From Cololabis saira (taxonomy: Eukaryota; Chordata; Actinopteri; Beloniformes; Belonidae): 64,000 bases of DNA. The notes under the pieces were generated by a model, which worked only from the letters and a program-made list of their open reading frames with translations, did no database searches and was not told where the DNA came from. Position 1 is the stretch's first letter; each line of letters opens with the position of its first letter. This document shows, piece by piece, positions 13,684 through 61,394 of this stretch. The position numbers and the translations under genes were made by a program. Location: positions 21,576,501 to 21,640,500 of the forward strand of contig NC_084592.1 in NCBI RefSeq assembly GCF_033807715.1, written 5' to 3'.

Positions 13684-14060
13684 AAAGGGGACCTATTATG
13701 AAAAACACGTTTTTTCTTGCTTTAACATAAAGTGGTCTCCCCTCAGCCTGCCAACTCAGAGAAGGGAAAAAGCAACCAAATTCTGCAGTGTCTGTACAGC
13801 TGCCCGGATGAGCCGTCCAGTGTGATGTTTCACACTGGACTCAGGATTCAGATTCTGCTCCCGTCGTTACGTAACGACGGGACTGATGCGTGAAACCACG
13901 CCCACAACTAACTCTGGCCGGAACAACAACAAGAACTCCGCCGGCCGAAGCTTCCGCCATTTTTTCGTAGCGGTGTATCGCGTCATCGCGTCAGGCAGCC
14001 AATCAGCACAGAGCCTCATTATCATAGCCCCGCCCACTCAGAATCCCGCATAGATAATGC
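13684..14060. mobile_element. fragment of a GGGGACCTATTATG-type repeat
   Basis: It starts TTAAAGGGGACCTATTATG, a terminus I recognise from abundant teleost miniature DNA transposons. No matching inverted terminus is visible downstream, so the right end is missing or diverged. The interior holds a perfect 22 bp palindrome at 13860-13881 centred on TTACGTAA, and GC-rich sequence. The right boundary is approximate. Confidence 0.55.
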
Positions 14061-16061
14061 GGTTAGAGAATGGGAAGATAAAGACATGGCTCAGAGGCTG
14101 AATTTCTAATTTATTTAGCAAAAACAATCAAAAGCTTGTTTTTAAGACATTCAAGGCCTGTTTTCAAGGTCCGCTTTAAGAAAAAAAGGCAACATAGTCG
14201 GATGTTTGACATTTTTGCCGGCGATCCGATCAGTTATCACTGGAGTTTCTACTTCTTTCCTAACTATTAGATTGAGCGGCAAGCTGTTGCCGTTCTGACA
14301 TTTCCTAAAACTGAGATGATTTCTGCAAGAGATGCAAAAAGGTGTTGACACATTGATCCTAAAGTAAATCAAAGGAAAGCATCAGAAGGTATGAAAGCAC
14401 TGAAAAAAACAAGCTTTAAATGTAGAAGATGCTGAAATTCTTTAAGCGCTGATGATCACATCTCATCCGAAGGAAGATTGCAAACTTCTGGCGTGGGTTG
14501 AATACCTTCTTTCTCGCCCATCTCCGACTGCGCATGCGTGTGACTGTGCATGCGTCTATTAATATGCACGCCTGCACCGGGACACGGTTCCTTACATCAC
14601 GCAGGTGGTTGCAGCAAATATTAGCTTTTCGTCTTAACATGGCCAACCGCTGGTATTTAAAAGAGCGAAATTGAGAGGCTTTCTTTTTTCTCCTAGCAGG
14701 CTGCTCCAGACCGGCAGCAGACGGCTTGGTTACATTCAACAAACATGAAGTAACCATCGACTTGAGTCTGTATCTTCCACTGCAGTTCATTTTGGACGGG
14801 GGCGAAAGGAGGAGCTGGGAGAGGGCGCTGGGTTCACCTTGAATGCAAACAGAGTGGATGTTAGCAGGCGCCTGGTGCCTCGCGTACTACCACCGGGTCA
14901 CTCCCTGATTACAGAGAAACACATAAGACCACAGGACAGACAGCTGATGTCTGTAGCGAAACCTGAGCGCCGTCGACGGCCAGCAGCATATGTGGCAGGG
15001 TGGCATGTAGCGAAGGCCTCTCCCTGCACTGGAGGCAGACTGAGACAGAAAACAGTGAACTTCTGGTCTGGCGGTGGCCACAGGCATGCCGAAAATGAGA
15101 CCTTAAAGGATTGTCGGAAGGCACTGTCACATTTTCCGCAACATGTCCCTTCAGGAAGCTTCCTCTGCATATTTGAGAATGACAGGCAAGCGATCAGTTT
15201 TTAAAACACAAGGTCGCCGCTGAGAAGTAAACACCAGAAAGAGTGACAAACAGTTTACATCAAGCTCCACTCAGATCCACTGACGTGCCTTTTAAAGCCA
15301 ACAAAATCGTGTGCAGCGTGGCATCATGTCGCCCAGCTCCATCTCTGTATATCACTAATACATTCAGCATAATTAAAAAAGAACCAGGCCTTCAAAATGT
15401 GCAGGCTATTTGAACAGACAACACTGAATGAAAGGAGCTTTTAGTTTTCATACGCAGCAGCTCCAGGATGCCAGCGTTTGGGGTCGTTATGAGGTTTTGA
15501 GTTGGCTATAAACACTTTCTAGCTATTGGTTGCTTTTGGCTGCCAGGGAGTTGTTTACTACATTGAAATAGGTGATGTGCAATTTTTTTTTTTTTTTTTT
15601 TTAAATTGGGTTTACCCTTGTTTGGATGCCGGTTGCCAAAAGAGTGCTTTCATCAAGCCACTTGCTCAAAAGTGCCATCAGTGACAGAAAGCTTTCAGGC
15701 CGCCGTGTGGTGCGACACGCTGGGAATTGTCAGTATGCTCTTGTTGTTCTTCTCCTTTCTTCTTTGTTTGCCTGTGCATGAAGATATGCTTCAGAAAGAT
15801 TACGGTTGTAGTGAAGAACAACTGCAAATTAGAAAAAGTTGAGGAAGCCAAGATGTGAAGCCAAGATGTTTTTTTTTTATTTCTCATCAGCTTCATTTTA
15901 TGTTATTTTGTATCCATTTTTATGTTTCAGGCTTGTAATATAATCCAAATCACCGTTGCTATGGGCACCATTTAGTGATAATAAAGATGGTGTCAGCAGT
16001 AGGGATGAATTTGTACAAAATCAGGAAGCAAAGATGGGTGGAGGATCTGCATTAATAAATA

Positions 16062-16087
16062 AATATATATATATATATATATATATT
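16062..16087. repeat. (TA)n microsatellite
   Basis: Short TA run in the 5' intron. Confidence 0.8.
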
Positions 16088-17261
16088 CATATTTATATCC
16101 CCCTGCCCTTTTCTTTCTTCGAAAAGTTGACTCAATTTACTGAGGTCTTCATGAAATGTCTCTGACATGTTTTGGCTGAATAATCACAGACGCAGTTCAA
16201 CAGCTTCTAAACAAACTGTGTGTTTACAGTTGAGTTCACAGCAACTGGTTTTAAAGGGGTGGAGTCAGACACCTGACTTAACTCTACCCCTCCCCTCTTT
16301 GGGGTTTCCTTTGAATTTGGTCTTTTCACGTTGGAAAAATAGCGAATGCTGTATGATGTGAAGTTTGATGGGAAAAGAAGCAGGATACGTCTACTCTGAG
16401 CTGGGTCAGTGATGTCACAGAACCATGCAAATCTAAACAACTCGCTGAATGACATAGTTTTGGTCCATCAGAGTCTGGAAATAAGTGACCGGGTTGCGTC
16501 GTATCACCATCATTGATTTGGTTGAGTGAGTTTTCAAGTGTTCGTCAAACCTCTCCCTTCTCGTCGCATTCAAGGTGCATCAAAGACAAGTTCCTGTTTG
16601 CGTTGGAATCCTGCTCAAACCGTCCCTCCGTCATTGGCCGTCCTCACATTTCCACGGCCGATCTGTTTCCGTGTCTCTGCCCTTCTGTCTCGCCGTCGTG
16701 ATGCGTCCTCCGAAATGCGTCCTCCGAAATGCTCCATAAATGTCCTTTTTGGAAAGCGTTGGCGCAGCAGTCGCTGCCGAGCTGGACTGGACTCCCTCAC
16801 GTTAATGTGCTTGTTAACAGCTTGTGGTCACGGGCGGTTTGTGTGGCTTTGCTGTGTGAGCTGAAACACTCACTGGAGCCAGCCAGAGGCGCTGTGTGGA
16901 AGCTGTGAAACGACCAGGCGGAGAGGGACCCCGGGGCTCTATATAGTATAGTTCTATATTTTGATAAATATTTTTGCAAGTTAAAAAAAAATAAAAATCT
17001 AGATGGAATAAACAAATTTCTAGCAGGGGTATTATAGGTGACAGTTCAAACCAGAAACACACCCTCTGATTGTGTCACTGAGGAAGAAGGAAACCCATCG
17101 CCATGGTTTTACTTGTGTCGCTTTCACTTCTCACTGAGTGTGGTAACAAAAATGCTCGTGGGCTGGTGTTATCAGGAGTCATTAACTGCTATCTAATAAA
17201 CGCTTTCACCCACACATCTCATTTGCTTCAGTGCCTCTTTACAATCCTCTGATTGGTCGCA

Positions 17262-17430
17262 CACTGCAAAAACAACCCCTCTAGAAATAAGCCTAATATT
17301 CTCTCAATCTAGTCAAAATTGTCTTATTAATTGTAAAAAAATAAATACATTCTTGGCCAGGATTCTCAAAAACTAGCAAAACAGTCCAAAATAGACTTTT
17401 CCACCTTCTTAGAAATGAGTTTTTGCAGTG
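17262..17430. mobile_element. small MITE with CACTGCAAAAAC termini
   Basis: It begins CACTGCAAAAAC and ends GTTTTTGCAGTG, a perfect 12 bp inverted pair about 169 bp apart with AT-rich sequence between. No coding capacity. A relative with weaker ends lies at 36574-36714; both contain CTCTAGAAATA near the left end. Confidence 0.7.
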
Positions 17431-17547
17431 TAGAGTCTATTCAGAGTATAAATAGTAAAACTTACGTGCATACGGAGTCATACAGGTGCAACTCTGTGTT
17501 CCTGTCATCGCCGTGGAGACGCCCTTGCACCTCAGCTTGCTGACATG

Positions 17548-17548
<1 letters not shown>

Positions 17549-17586
<38 letters not shown>
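17549..17586. repeat. (CA)n microsatellite
   Basis: CA run of about 38 bases, 130 bp upstream of the first igf2bp2 exon in the window. Confidence 0.9.
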
Positions 17587-17592
<6 letters not shown>

Positions 17593-17715
17593 GATCTGCC
17601 TGCATCTTCTGAGTGAAGTTTGCTGGCTTTACTGTAAAGCGATGACTGTGAGCGTGTTGGAGTTTGTGGTTCAGGTCTGTTAAATCCACTCTGTCTGTGT
17701 CTCTCATCTCTGCAG

Positions 17716-46885
<29,170 letters not shown>

Positions 46886-48269
46886 CCAGCAGGGCGGCTC
46901 CAGTGGGCACCAGCATATGAATGTAGCCCTCCCAAACGGACAGAGACCTACCCAGACTGAGGCCAAGGCCAAGGCGGACATGCAGGGCAGACCAGCAGCA
47001 CCGGGATCAAAACCAAAGAACTTCACAAAGGGGAGAAACAAGTGAGAGCCAAAGGCTGAGGGCATTGTGTGCACTGCCAGCCCCGAGAGAGCAGATAGGG
47101 TGGAGAAACCGTACCGAAATGATAAAAAAGACCAAAAAAGGAAAAAAATAACATGAAAGGTGGAAATGGCAGAGAATTTGGGAACAGTTGTCTTATCAGT
47201 TATTAAAGGTAAAACACAAAGTGGTATGTCGCCCTGCATAACGTTGTCTCTTTAGTTGGACTAACATAGGCCTAACAAGCAGATCGAATGGATAAAGAAA
47301 GTCTATTAACTTAACTGTATACAAGGCATTGTGATTGATATCTTTAGATAGAACAACAGCAAGACTGACATTGGGCATGTCATCTCCCAAGTGTTTGAGA
47401 TATTTAGATTTTGAGATCAAATATCCTTAGCAGTATTAATGCAGAGTAGAAAAGTACCGTTTGATACGCCCAGAGAGTATGTACTGTTATTTTTTCTATC
47501 AAAAATGGCAGTACAGCTTGGTGTGGATGTTGGCGTCTAGTTTGTCCCAGCGGCTGGGCTGTGATGGCTACTGGTTCGTTCCCGTTCTAGCCCACTGAAA
47601 TCGAAGCAGAAACCCCCTGTAAGTAAATTCAACGAGCGGTTCTGAGTCTTTGTAACGAACCGGTGTGTGTGCCAACGCAAAAGATAACGTCTCTTTCAAA
47701 TGTTTCTCACCGTTCATGTCTGAGGCTTTGCTCTTTTTTTTTTTTTTTAATAATTTCTTTCTTTTTCTGTTCATTTCTGCTTCACTTTCTTATTACTCTC
47801 TCATCTTGAGTTGTGTTCTTTTAATGGGTGAAAAATATCTGTCACCAAGAAACACTTATTTCGTAGCCTTTCGATGACGTTGAACTGACTGCCACTTTTG
47901 CTCAAGAGGTTAAATGCAACAGAGAGATTTAAAAAAAAACTAAACAAAAACGGTGTCGCTCTCCCATCCTGTTCAGCAGACAACGTCAAAACCCATTCTT
48001 GTCCTCGTGTTTTAAAGAAGTCAGTCAGTGACGATCAGAGCAAAAATCGACGTCTTAAAGAAGTGGTTTGAAGTAACCATTTGTCTTGAATGTGCACCGC
48101 TACACCTTGGGCCTTACGAGGACGGCATGAGGACCGGCACGAGAAGCTGAGGTGCCCGGGGAGGGAGGGACGGTGCGGACTCATGAGGTGGTGGTGGTGG
48201 AGACTCTTTGGGTTTAGGAAGTGGGGACGGGGGGGTGGAAGTGTGGGAGGAGGCACTGTATGACCTGTG

Positions 48270-48270
<1 letters not shown>

Positions 48271-48364
<94 letters not shown>
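48271..48364. repeat. (CA)n microsatellite in 3'UTR
   Basis: About 94 bases of uninterrupted CA on the igf2bp2 sense strand. Confidence 0.95.
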
Positions 48365-48365
<1 letters not shown>

Positions 48366-48770
48366 CCGCAAACGTGACCACAGCCGCGTTTGGCTTTAAC
48401 CCTCTCTTGTCAGGGAGCTTTCTAAAAATGGCGTGACAGCTGTGAATGTAAGATATGCAGCCTTTTTTAGAAAAACACCACCACTGTCGTGTCCAGCCAG
48501 CCGGGTCAGCGGCACGGCGCAGACTTGTCATCCTCACGCTCGCTCTCTTCCGCTTAATTTTTGTTGTTTATTTCAGTGAGCCGGCTGAGCGCCCTGCGAG
48601 CACGCTGGACATGCGGGTCTGGGTGTGTCCCCTCTTTTGTGCTTTACTTTGGAGACCATGGAAGCTTGTTGCCTTATTTTGTCACCATTCGGACATCATC
48701 GCCCATCAGCTTCATTTTCCAGACGTACGGTTAATGCCAATACGCACAGCTTCCTCCATGTGTGTCTATG

Positions 48771-49045
<275 letters not shown>

Positions 49046-49305
49046 AGAGTAATATTTATGAATCTATTTTTTTCCTATTTTGTGATGAGAACTATCGATA
49101 AGAAACAAAAAGAAAAACAAAGTCCTTTTCTTTTAACTCAGTGGGACACTGCCATAATTTTGAAGGGAAGTGTTTATTTTCTTGAAAACTAGACTATGAA
49201 TAACAATATAATAAATGAAAACCTGAAAAAATAGGAGAACAGTAAAGTAAACCACCGCGTTAACTTTGGTAAGGATGTGAACAGTGCGCATGTCAGTATT
49301 GTGAT

Positions 49306-49313
49306 CTACCTCA
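49306..49313 (+). promoter_or_regulatory. igf2bp2: let-7 8-mer seed match
   Basis: CTACCTCA, the full 8-mer complementary to the let-7 seed with A opposite position 1, on the sense strand of the inferred 3'UTR. IGF2BP family mRNAs are known let-7 targets. Confidence 0.6.
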
Positions 49314-49323
49314 GGCTTCAGGG

Positions 49324-49330
49324 TACCTCA
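49324..49330 (+). promoter_or_regulatory. igf2bp2: let-7 7-mer-A1 seed match
   Basis: TACCTCA, 18 bp after the 8-mer site, a spacing that allows cooperative binding. A further TACCTCA lies at 50575-50581, and a 6-mer TACCTC near 49727. Confidence 0.5.
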
Positions 49331-51893
49331 GTCCAGTCTTTCATTTCCCCTTTTCCACATTTTGTATGCCTTGTTAACTGATCATTTTAAGCGTTTTTAA
49401 TTTTCTTTTTTAATGAAAACAAAAAAAAGAGAAAGATCTACAGTAATCTCTATACTCTTCAGGTCCAGCCGACTAGTGAAACTATGTAAACTGTAGTCAA
49501 CTCCGTTGGACTGTGTTCGCCTGGACGCTACATGACCTCCTAATGAAAAAGAAACAAAAAAGAAAAACAAGCGTCAGAGGATTTCCGAATCCTTTTTAAA
49601 TGAAGAGCAGGATCGAAGAGGTTAAATACCTGCCCGATGCGGTTCTGAATGTGGATGCTGTGTACTGATCTCACCATCAGAGAAAGGCAAGAAGATACAA
49701 ATCAGTTGACAGAAACTAACCAACTGTACCTCCTGTTTTTCCCAAACTGTTTCCTTCAGGTTTTTTGAGACTTTAAAAGAAAAAACTATGAAGTTTATTC
49801 ACTTGTGGGAGAAAAAAAGAATATAGATTTTTTTTTTTAACAACCCGACCTAACTTACCAGCTCTATTTGATAAAAAAGAAAACAACAAAAAAAAAACAT
49901 ACTCTGGGGTTGATTTGAAGAAAACAAAGCTGCAAAAACGCATTAACAGGACTCTTGAACGTGATGTAAAACCGTAGTCTTCTGTGTAGAATGTCGAACA
50001 ACTCTTAGTCGTTAAGATGTCACTGTGTACGACAAGAAAACTGTATATCTGTAAACATGTACAATAGAATCACGCGTAAATGCATCGTGCTCTGTCTCTG
50101 TAACACCAGTCTGCCCCTGCGCTGTGAGAGATGGTGGGACCCATTCGGAGCGTCTTAGATCCTCTCACACTGACCTCTGAATGGCTTTCCCACCATTCTG
50201 ACCATTTGATTTAATTTGATTTTTTTTTTTTTTTTGTTGTGCTGTACATTTCAGAATTACCTCTCCGAATCCAAGGCTGACTTTAGTTACTAAAAAAGGA
50301 AAAAAAATCGATGTAGGGAAAAGGAATTAAATAAATGAATGACATAGTGAAAGTTAGTGTTTGTCTTTGGAGTTTTTTTAACAGCTGAGAGCTGAGTTTT
50401 TGTTTTTTGGGGGGCAGACTTTTTTTTTTTTTTTTTTTTTTCTTCATCAGATGAGGTGCATCGTTTTTGTCCCAATGAACACAAACCTAGCAGTGCTAAA
50501 ATAAAACATAAAAGGCTATCAAACTCACACAATGCCTGAGGCTGCTGCAGCAAGCCTCACCACAGCCAGTACAGTACCTCATGCTGATGACGATAGCTCG
50601 CCAGACCCGATTCAAGGGCCCCTGACCTTACTCACGTAAATGCAGTACGGTGCTTTTACTCGGACGCATGACTCCCGTGGCGGTCTGCTTCACTTTCATA
50701 GAGCATGTGTTGGAGAAAGCAGCTTTTCACAGTAGCACTGGATGTTGTAGTTTTGTCACGTCAACTTTTAGGTCTGACTGGAGCAGTTTTTCGAAGTCGA
50801 AGATCTTTTCCTGCATTACTGGGGACTCCTCAGACCTCTGTCTCTCGTTGTTTTTTTTGTTTTTTTTTTTGGCTCTTTGTAGGCACAGATTTTCCCTCTA
50901 GCTGGTTCGGTTTCACAGAAATTTTGTGAGAAGTCCTGGTTGTCAAGACAACATGAGGCAAAACATGTAAAAATGATAGTGACCTTTCTTTTTTTTTTTC
51001 AATTACTAAGGATTGGTGTTTCTAGGTTTTGTGGGGTGTTTCTAGGCATACATTTTCAGTACCGGAAAACCACAATTACACTTATCACTGAGGGTGTACA
51101 GTGTTAGTCATATCACACAGTGATAGCTTAGTTTTTCTTTTGTTTTTCTGTTGATCTGGTTTTTCTCGTCACTTACACTGATAAAATAATGTAGTCTGGA
51201 GCAATAGCTGGGATTTTCCTAATATTCCTACTTGTTAGATCACTACCAATAATACTAGTTGTTAAATTGTGGTTGAAAAATATCCTAGCTAGGACTTTGA
51301 ACAGATGATGGAATAGGAAAGAAATGGAAAGTAAATAAAGACATACCTGTTTTCCAGGTGGAAAGAGACTAGCCTATAAAGTAAAGCTGATGCAAAACTA
51401 GTTCTGCCTTTAGGAGTGAATAGAGAGAAAGAGGGGATTCGACACCATCTAAAACGGATCAGGCTGTGAAGGATGTAGTGTGGCCAGATGTATGCAGAAC
51501 CACAGCAGTTTGTTTTTTTTTGTCCTGCCTTGTTGTTAAATGCAAAGCATTGCATGAGATTGATGCAGGTGATCCAGTATGTACTACACTTCACATAGCA
51601 CTAGACTTTGACTTGGGTTTTTTTTTTTTTTTTTGAATGGATCCAATTCTTGACTGCATTTCACCATTTGGGAGATTCCTTTTGTTTCCTTGGTAGGTCA
51701 CAACCCTTAAAATCCTACATTTCCCACGGGACAAAAGGTCCCAAACACCTCAAGGTAATCGTTGACTGTGTGCTGGACAGACATACGATCCATTTCTATC
51801 ACAACATGCGTGGATCCATGCCTTTCTGGTAACAGCCAAGCTGTTCTTTTGAGTTGTGAGTGAACTGTATTGCTGAGCAACCTGGATCTGAGC

Positions 51894-51899
51894 AATAAA
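51894..51899 (+). terminator. igf2bp2: igf2bp2 distal polyadenylation signal
   Basis: AATAAA followed about 25 bp later by GGTTTCCCTGTTTTATTTC, a plausible downstream element. Confidence 0.55.
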
Positions 51900-52029
51900 G
51901 AATATTTGAAAGAAAAGAAAAGGTTTCCCTGTTTTATTTCAACAGCATTACTCCTGTGAAATAAAGGTGTATCAATAAAGGTGCCATTAACACCTCAAAC
52001 CTCTCGCAACTACAGAAGCATAGAGCTGC

Positions 52030-52415
52030 CACCTCAGTGAAAGAACAATAGTTATCACGATATAATGTGAAAATGTATGCATAAACAATATTTTTTTCAA
52101 GTTTTTACAATAAGTTATCGCGTAAGTACAATATTGTTTTTCATGTTTGAACAATAGGATAGGTTATTAAAATATACATGTTTATCAAGTCAATGAAAAA
52201 CCTTTCACGTTTGTTCAATATATGATCACGTTATTACAATATAAACATATTGTAAGAACGTTATTTTTGTGGCAACGTGATGTATATGTATATTGTAATT
52301 ATATATTATTCAAACATGAAATATACTGTATATTGAAATAACATAACTTTAAAAAAATATATTGTTAGAACATTAACATTTCACATTATGATGTGATATG
52401 GCTCTAATTTTCTTT
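52030..52415. mobile_element. AT-rich inverted-repeat element with iterated GTTATTACAATAT
   Basis: ATCACGATATAATGTGAAAATGT near 52058 faces ACATTTCACATTATGATGTGAT near 52375-52400. The interior repeats words such as CGTTATTACAATAT, AATATATGATCACG and CATGTTTGAACAATA. The outer edges are near AGAGCTGCC and GGCTCT. It is a degraded miniature foldback, probably of a different family from the one at 23091. Confidence 0.5.
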
Positions 52416-53189
52416 TATTATATTTATTTATCGCTGTCACAAAATATAACAATGTGTTTCTTAACTGATGCAAAGTGAGCAGCTGTAAGGAAACTGTTAA
52501 AATGTCATGTATTTGTAGTCTTGTTTAAATAATTGGAGATGATGTACATGTAAATGACATAATTATTTTTGCATGACTGTTGTTGGCAAAATATTTTGTG
52601 TAGTGCTCAAAATTAAAGCTGCTTGATGTAGCAATGCTACTTCTGTCCACACGGGGGCATTTGGATATCGTGACAAAAGAGGTGCTGACGATACTCAGGC
52701 ACTAACAATCTATAGCTATATATAAAGCATTAAATGTATGTCTAATATGATTGACAGTCAGCTCAGCCAATGGCTGGTCGTTATCACTTTCTCATCGTCA
52801 TGCTACTGCCCTTAGTGAAGCAACCACCCATTTTATTAATCCAGTGGGTAATCTTAGCTGTCATTTTTGACATCACCGTCGAATCAACTTATTATATGGT
52901 ATATCCTGCTTTAAATGTCTTCAGCTGAAGGAGCTTGGAGCAAAGCTAGTTGTACGAAGACAAGGGCTTCAAAAGATCACGTGAGCTAATGCTTCACCCA
53001 ATGTTTCAGTCTATGACAATACCCTACTGATAATTGGAGACAATTCATACTATGTTGTCCTACTAAAAGTTGCACTTCATAGTCTTACCCCAGGGGCAGA
53101 CACATTAACTTTGATATACGGCCTCCATGTGGTCAGAAGTGATATTGCTACATAGAGTAACTTTAAGGATCAGTATAAGACACATGGTG

Positions 53190-53330
53190 AGCGTGTGAGG
53201 TTGTTTTTGTGGCCCTGCAATGGTGAACCCCTGCCTTTCACCCGTAGTGTGCTGGCATTGGCTCCAGCAGAACCCCACGACCCTGCACTGCATTAAGTGA
53301 GAATAAATCGGATGGATGGAAGGATGAAGA
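53190..53330. mobile_element. retroelement-derived fragment ending GGATGGATGG
   Basis: GGCTCCAGCAGAACCCCACG, then ACCCTGCACTGCATTAAG and GGATGGATGGA. This order matches a widespread fish repeat end (GGCTCCAGC...CGACCCTG...GGATGGATGG) in diverged form. Confidence 0.5.
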
Positions 53331-54556
53331 CACATGGACAAAACAAAGAAAAAAAAGACAAGACGGACTTTTATATAAATCAAAGCTCCATTGTGTCTGA
53401 TTTAACTTCACTTTTCAAATAATCATACAGAATATCTTGACATGACAAACATGGCACACTGATTTTTAGAGAGGCTAGATTCTAGTCTCATAATGACACT
53501 GTACAATTTAAAACCCTTCAGCTCAAACCTGAAAAATACAAATGATGGTCCAATGTACTCTAAAAAAAAAAACCAGCAACAAGACAGCTCATACTGAAAT
53601 AGGAAAATATGATTAAAAACGAGAAAAATAAAAAAAGTTTTTTGGGGCACCAGTGGACTTTGTTGAAAGTGGAGGGAGACAGGAAACAGGAGCGGGTAGA
53701 TCTGGGCGAGACGTACAGGCTCGGCCTTAGCTGCGGTGAGGACTTTGAGCCTTTGTATCTAAGGCGCTGCTCGTCTTGTCCCGGGACGTTGACCGCAGGT
53801 TGTCCGAGTCCGTCAAGCGTCCATAGTTTCAGCTTCTTCACACTCAGCAGATACCAGATGGGACTGGCCTTCTCAGAGCTGCTCCTGAGCAGTATTTCAG
53901 GTCTAACTAGAAGATCTGTTCAGGAATGTTTAGGTGGGGAGTGAACGCCATAAATCCCATGATGCAATGTTGTGGCTGATTAGTCTTATTTACTTCTGCA
54001 AACTGATCAATATTTCAGTAACAAATTCTCATACAAATCTGCAAAGAAAATACTCTGAACTATTCAGTCTGTACTAAGGCTGGAGGGCTTTAAGCATTAA
54101 AATTAGCTTTAATTTGTCCACTGAGGTAGAATTTGAATACCAAAAGTACACAACAGGCTCTTTGAACACAAACTGTTCATAGTGGAGCAAGACTCCTTTT
54201 AATCAACGGGAGCCTAAAAGCATCTAGCCTTTAAAAGCCTTCCTTTCTTCCGTGGTTACTGTACACCCACACTTATACAGGACTAGCATGTATGCGTTGC
54301 CCATATTTTAGGGCAATGAAACACCAAAAGTTGGTAAAAAGTTGGTAAAAAGTTGGTAAAACAGGCAGGAAAATAAAAAAAACAACTTCATTCCAACTGT
54401 GACAATCATCATTTCTCTAAAAGCAGAATTCCCTGGAGTAAAAGCCTCTGAAACAGGAAACATTAAAGTTTTTCGCAAAAGTTGCCACTTGTACATTCAC
54501 TCATCAGAGCCCGAAGGCATCAGAACATCGGGGAACGGGCTCCCGACCGCAACATG

Positions 54557-61108
<6,552 letters not shown>

Positions 61109-61394
61109 ATTTACCTCCTAAAGTCCAGATGAGGACTCACCTCTACTGGAGGTTTCTGCTGTTGTTGTTTGTTTATCAGGGAGAACCAATCAACAACAGC
61201 CCACCGCCGCAGTGACGTCACATCCTCGCGTCTTTTGAACACAATATTATATATTATATAAAAAAAAAAAAAAAAAAATGTTAGTATTATTTAGAATTAT
61301 GATAGACAGTTGAGCTATATTTTATAAAAATAAAATGTTTTATGGATTTTTTTTTTATTTTTCAAAACCGACAACGACCCCACTCCGGTTTGGG

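Larger units (their letters stand above)
1..17715 (+). other. igf2bp2: igf2bp2 5' intron sequence (partial)
   Basis: This long stretch has no exon I can support. It precedes the exon that starts with the end of RRM1, so it should be intron sequence of igf2bp2, probably intron 2 of the family's exon plan. I looked for the usual RRM1 start (a MMNKLYIGNL-like sequence) and the short exon after it and found neither. It contains microsatellites, homopolymers, an L2 tail (8262-8595), a hAT miniature (8623-9215), a solo LTR (9384-9701), a GGGGACCTATTATG-type repeat (13684 onward), a small MITE (17262-17430) and a GC-rich tract near 5800-6660. All other open frames here are short and without recognisable similarity. 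Confidence 0.7.
51921..54556. other. convergent intergenic region igf2bp2 / tmem41a
   Basis: No gene was found. It holds an AT-rich imperfect inverted repeat (52030-52415), a retroelement-like piece (53190-53330) and a three-copy AAAAGTTGGT tandem (54327-54360). The tmem41a 3'UTR must lie in its right part. Minus-strand ATTAAA candidates occur at 54198-54203 and 54108-54113, with none decisive. Confidence 0.6.

Noticed and set aside
53609..53944. Overlapping frames on both strands between the convergent genes
   Set aside because: Short, no recognised motif, within the likely tmem41a 3'UTR or spacer.
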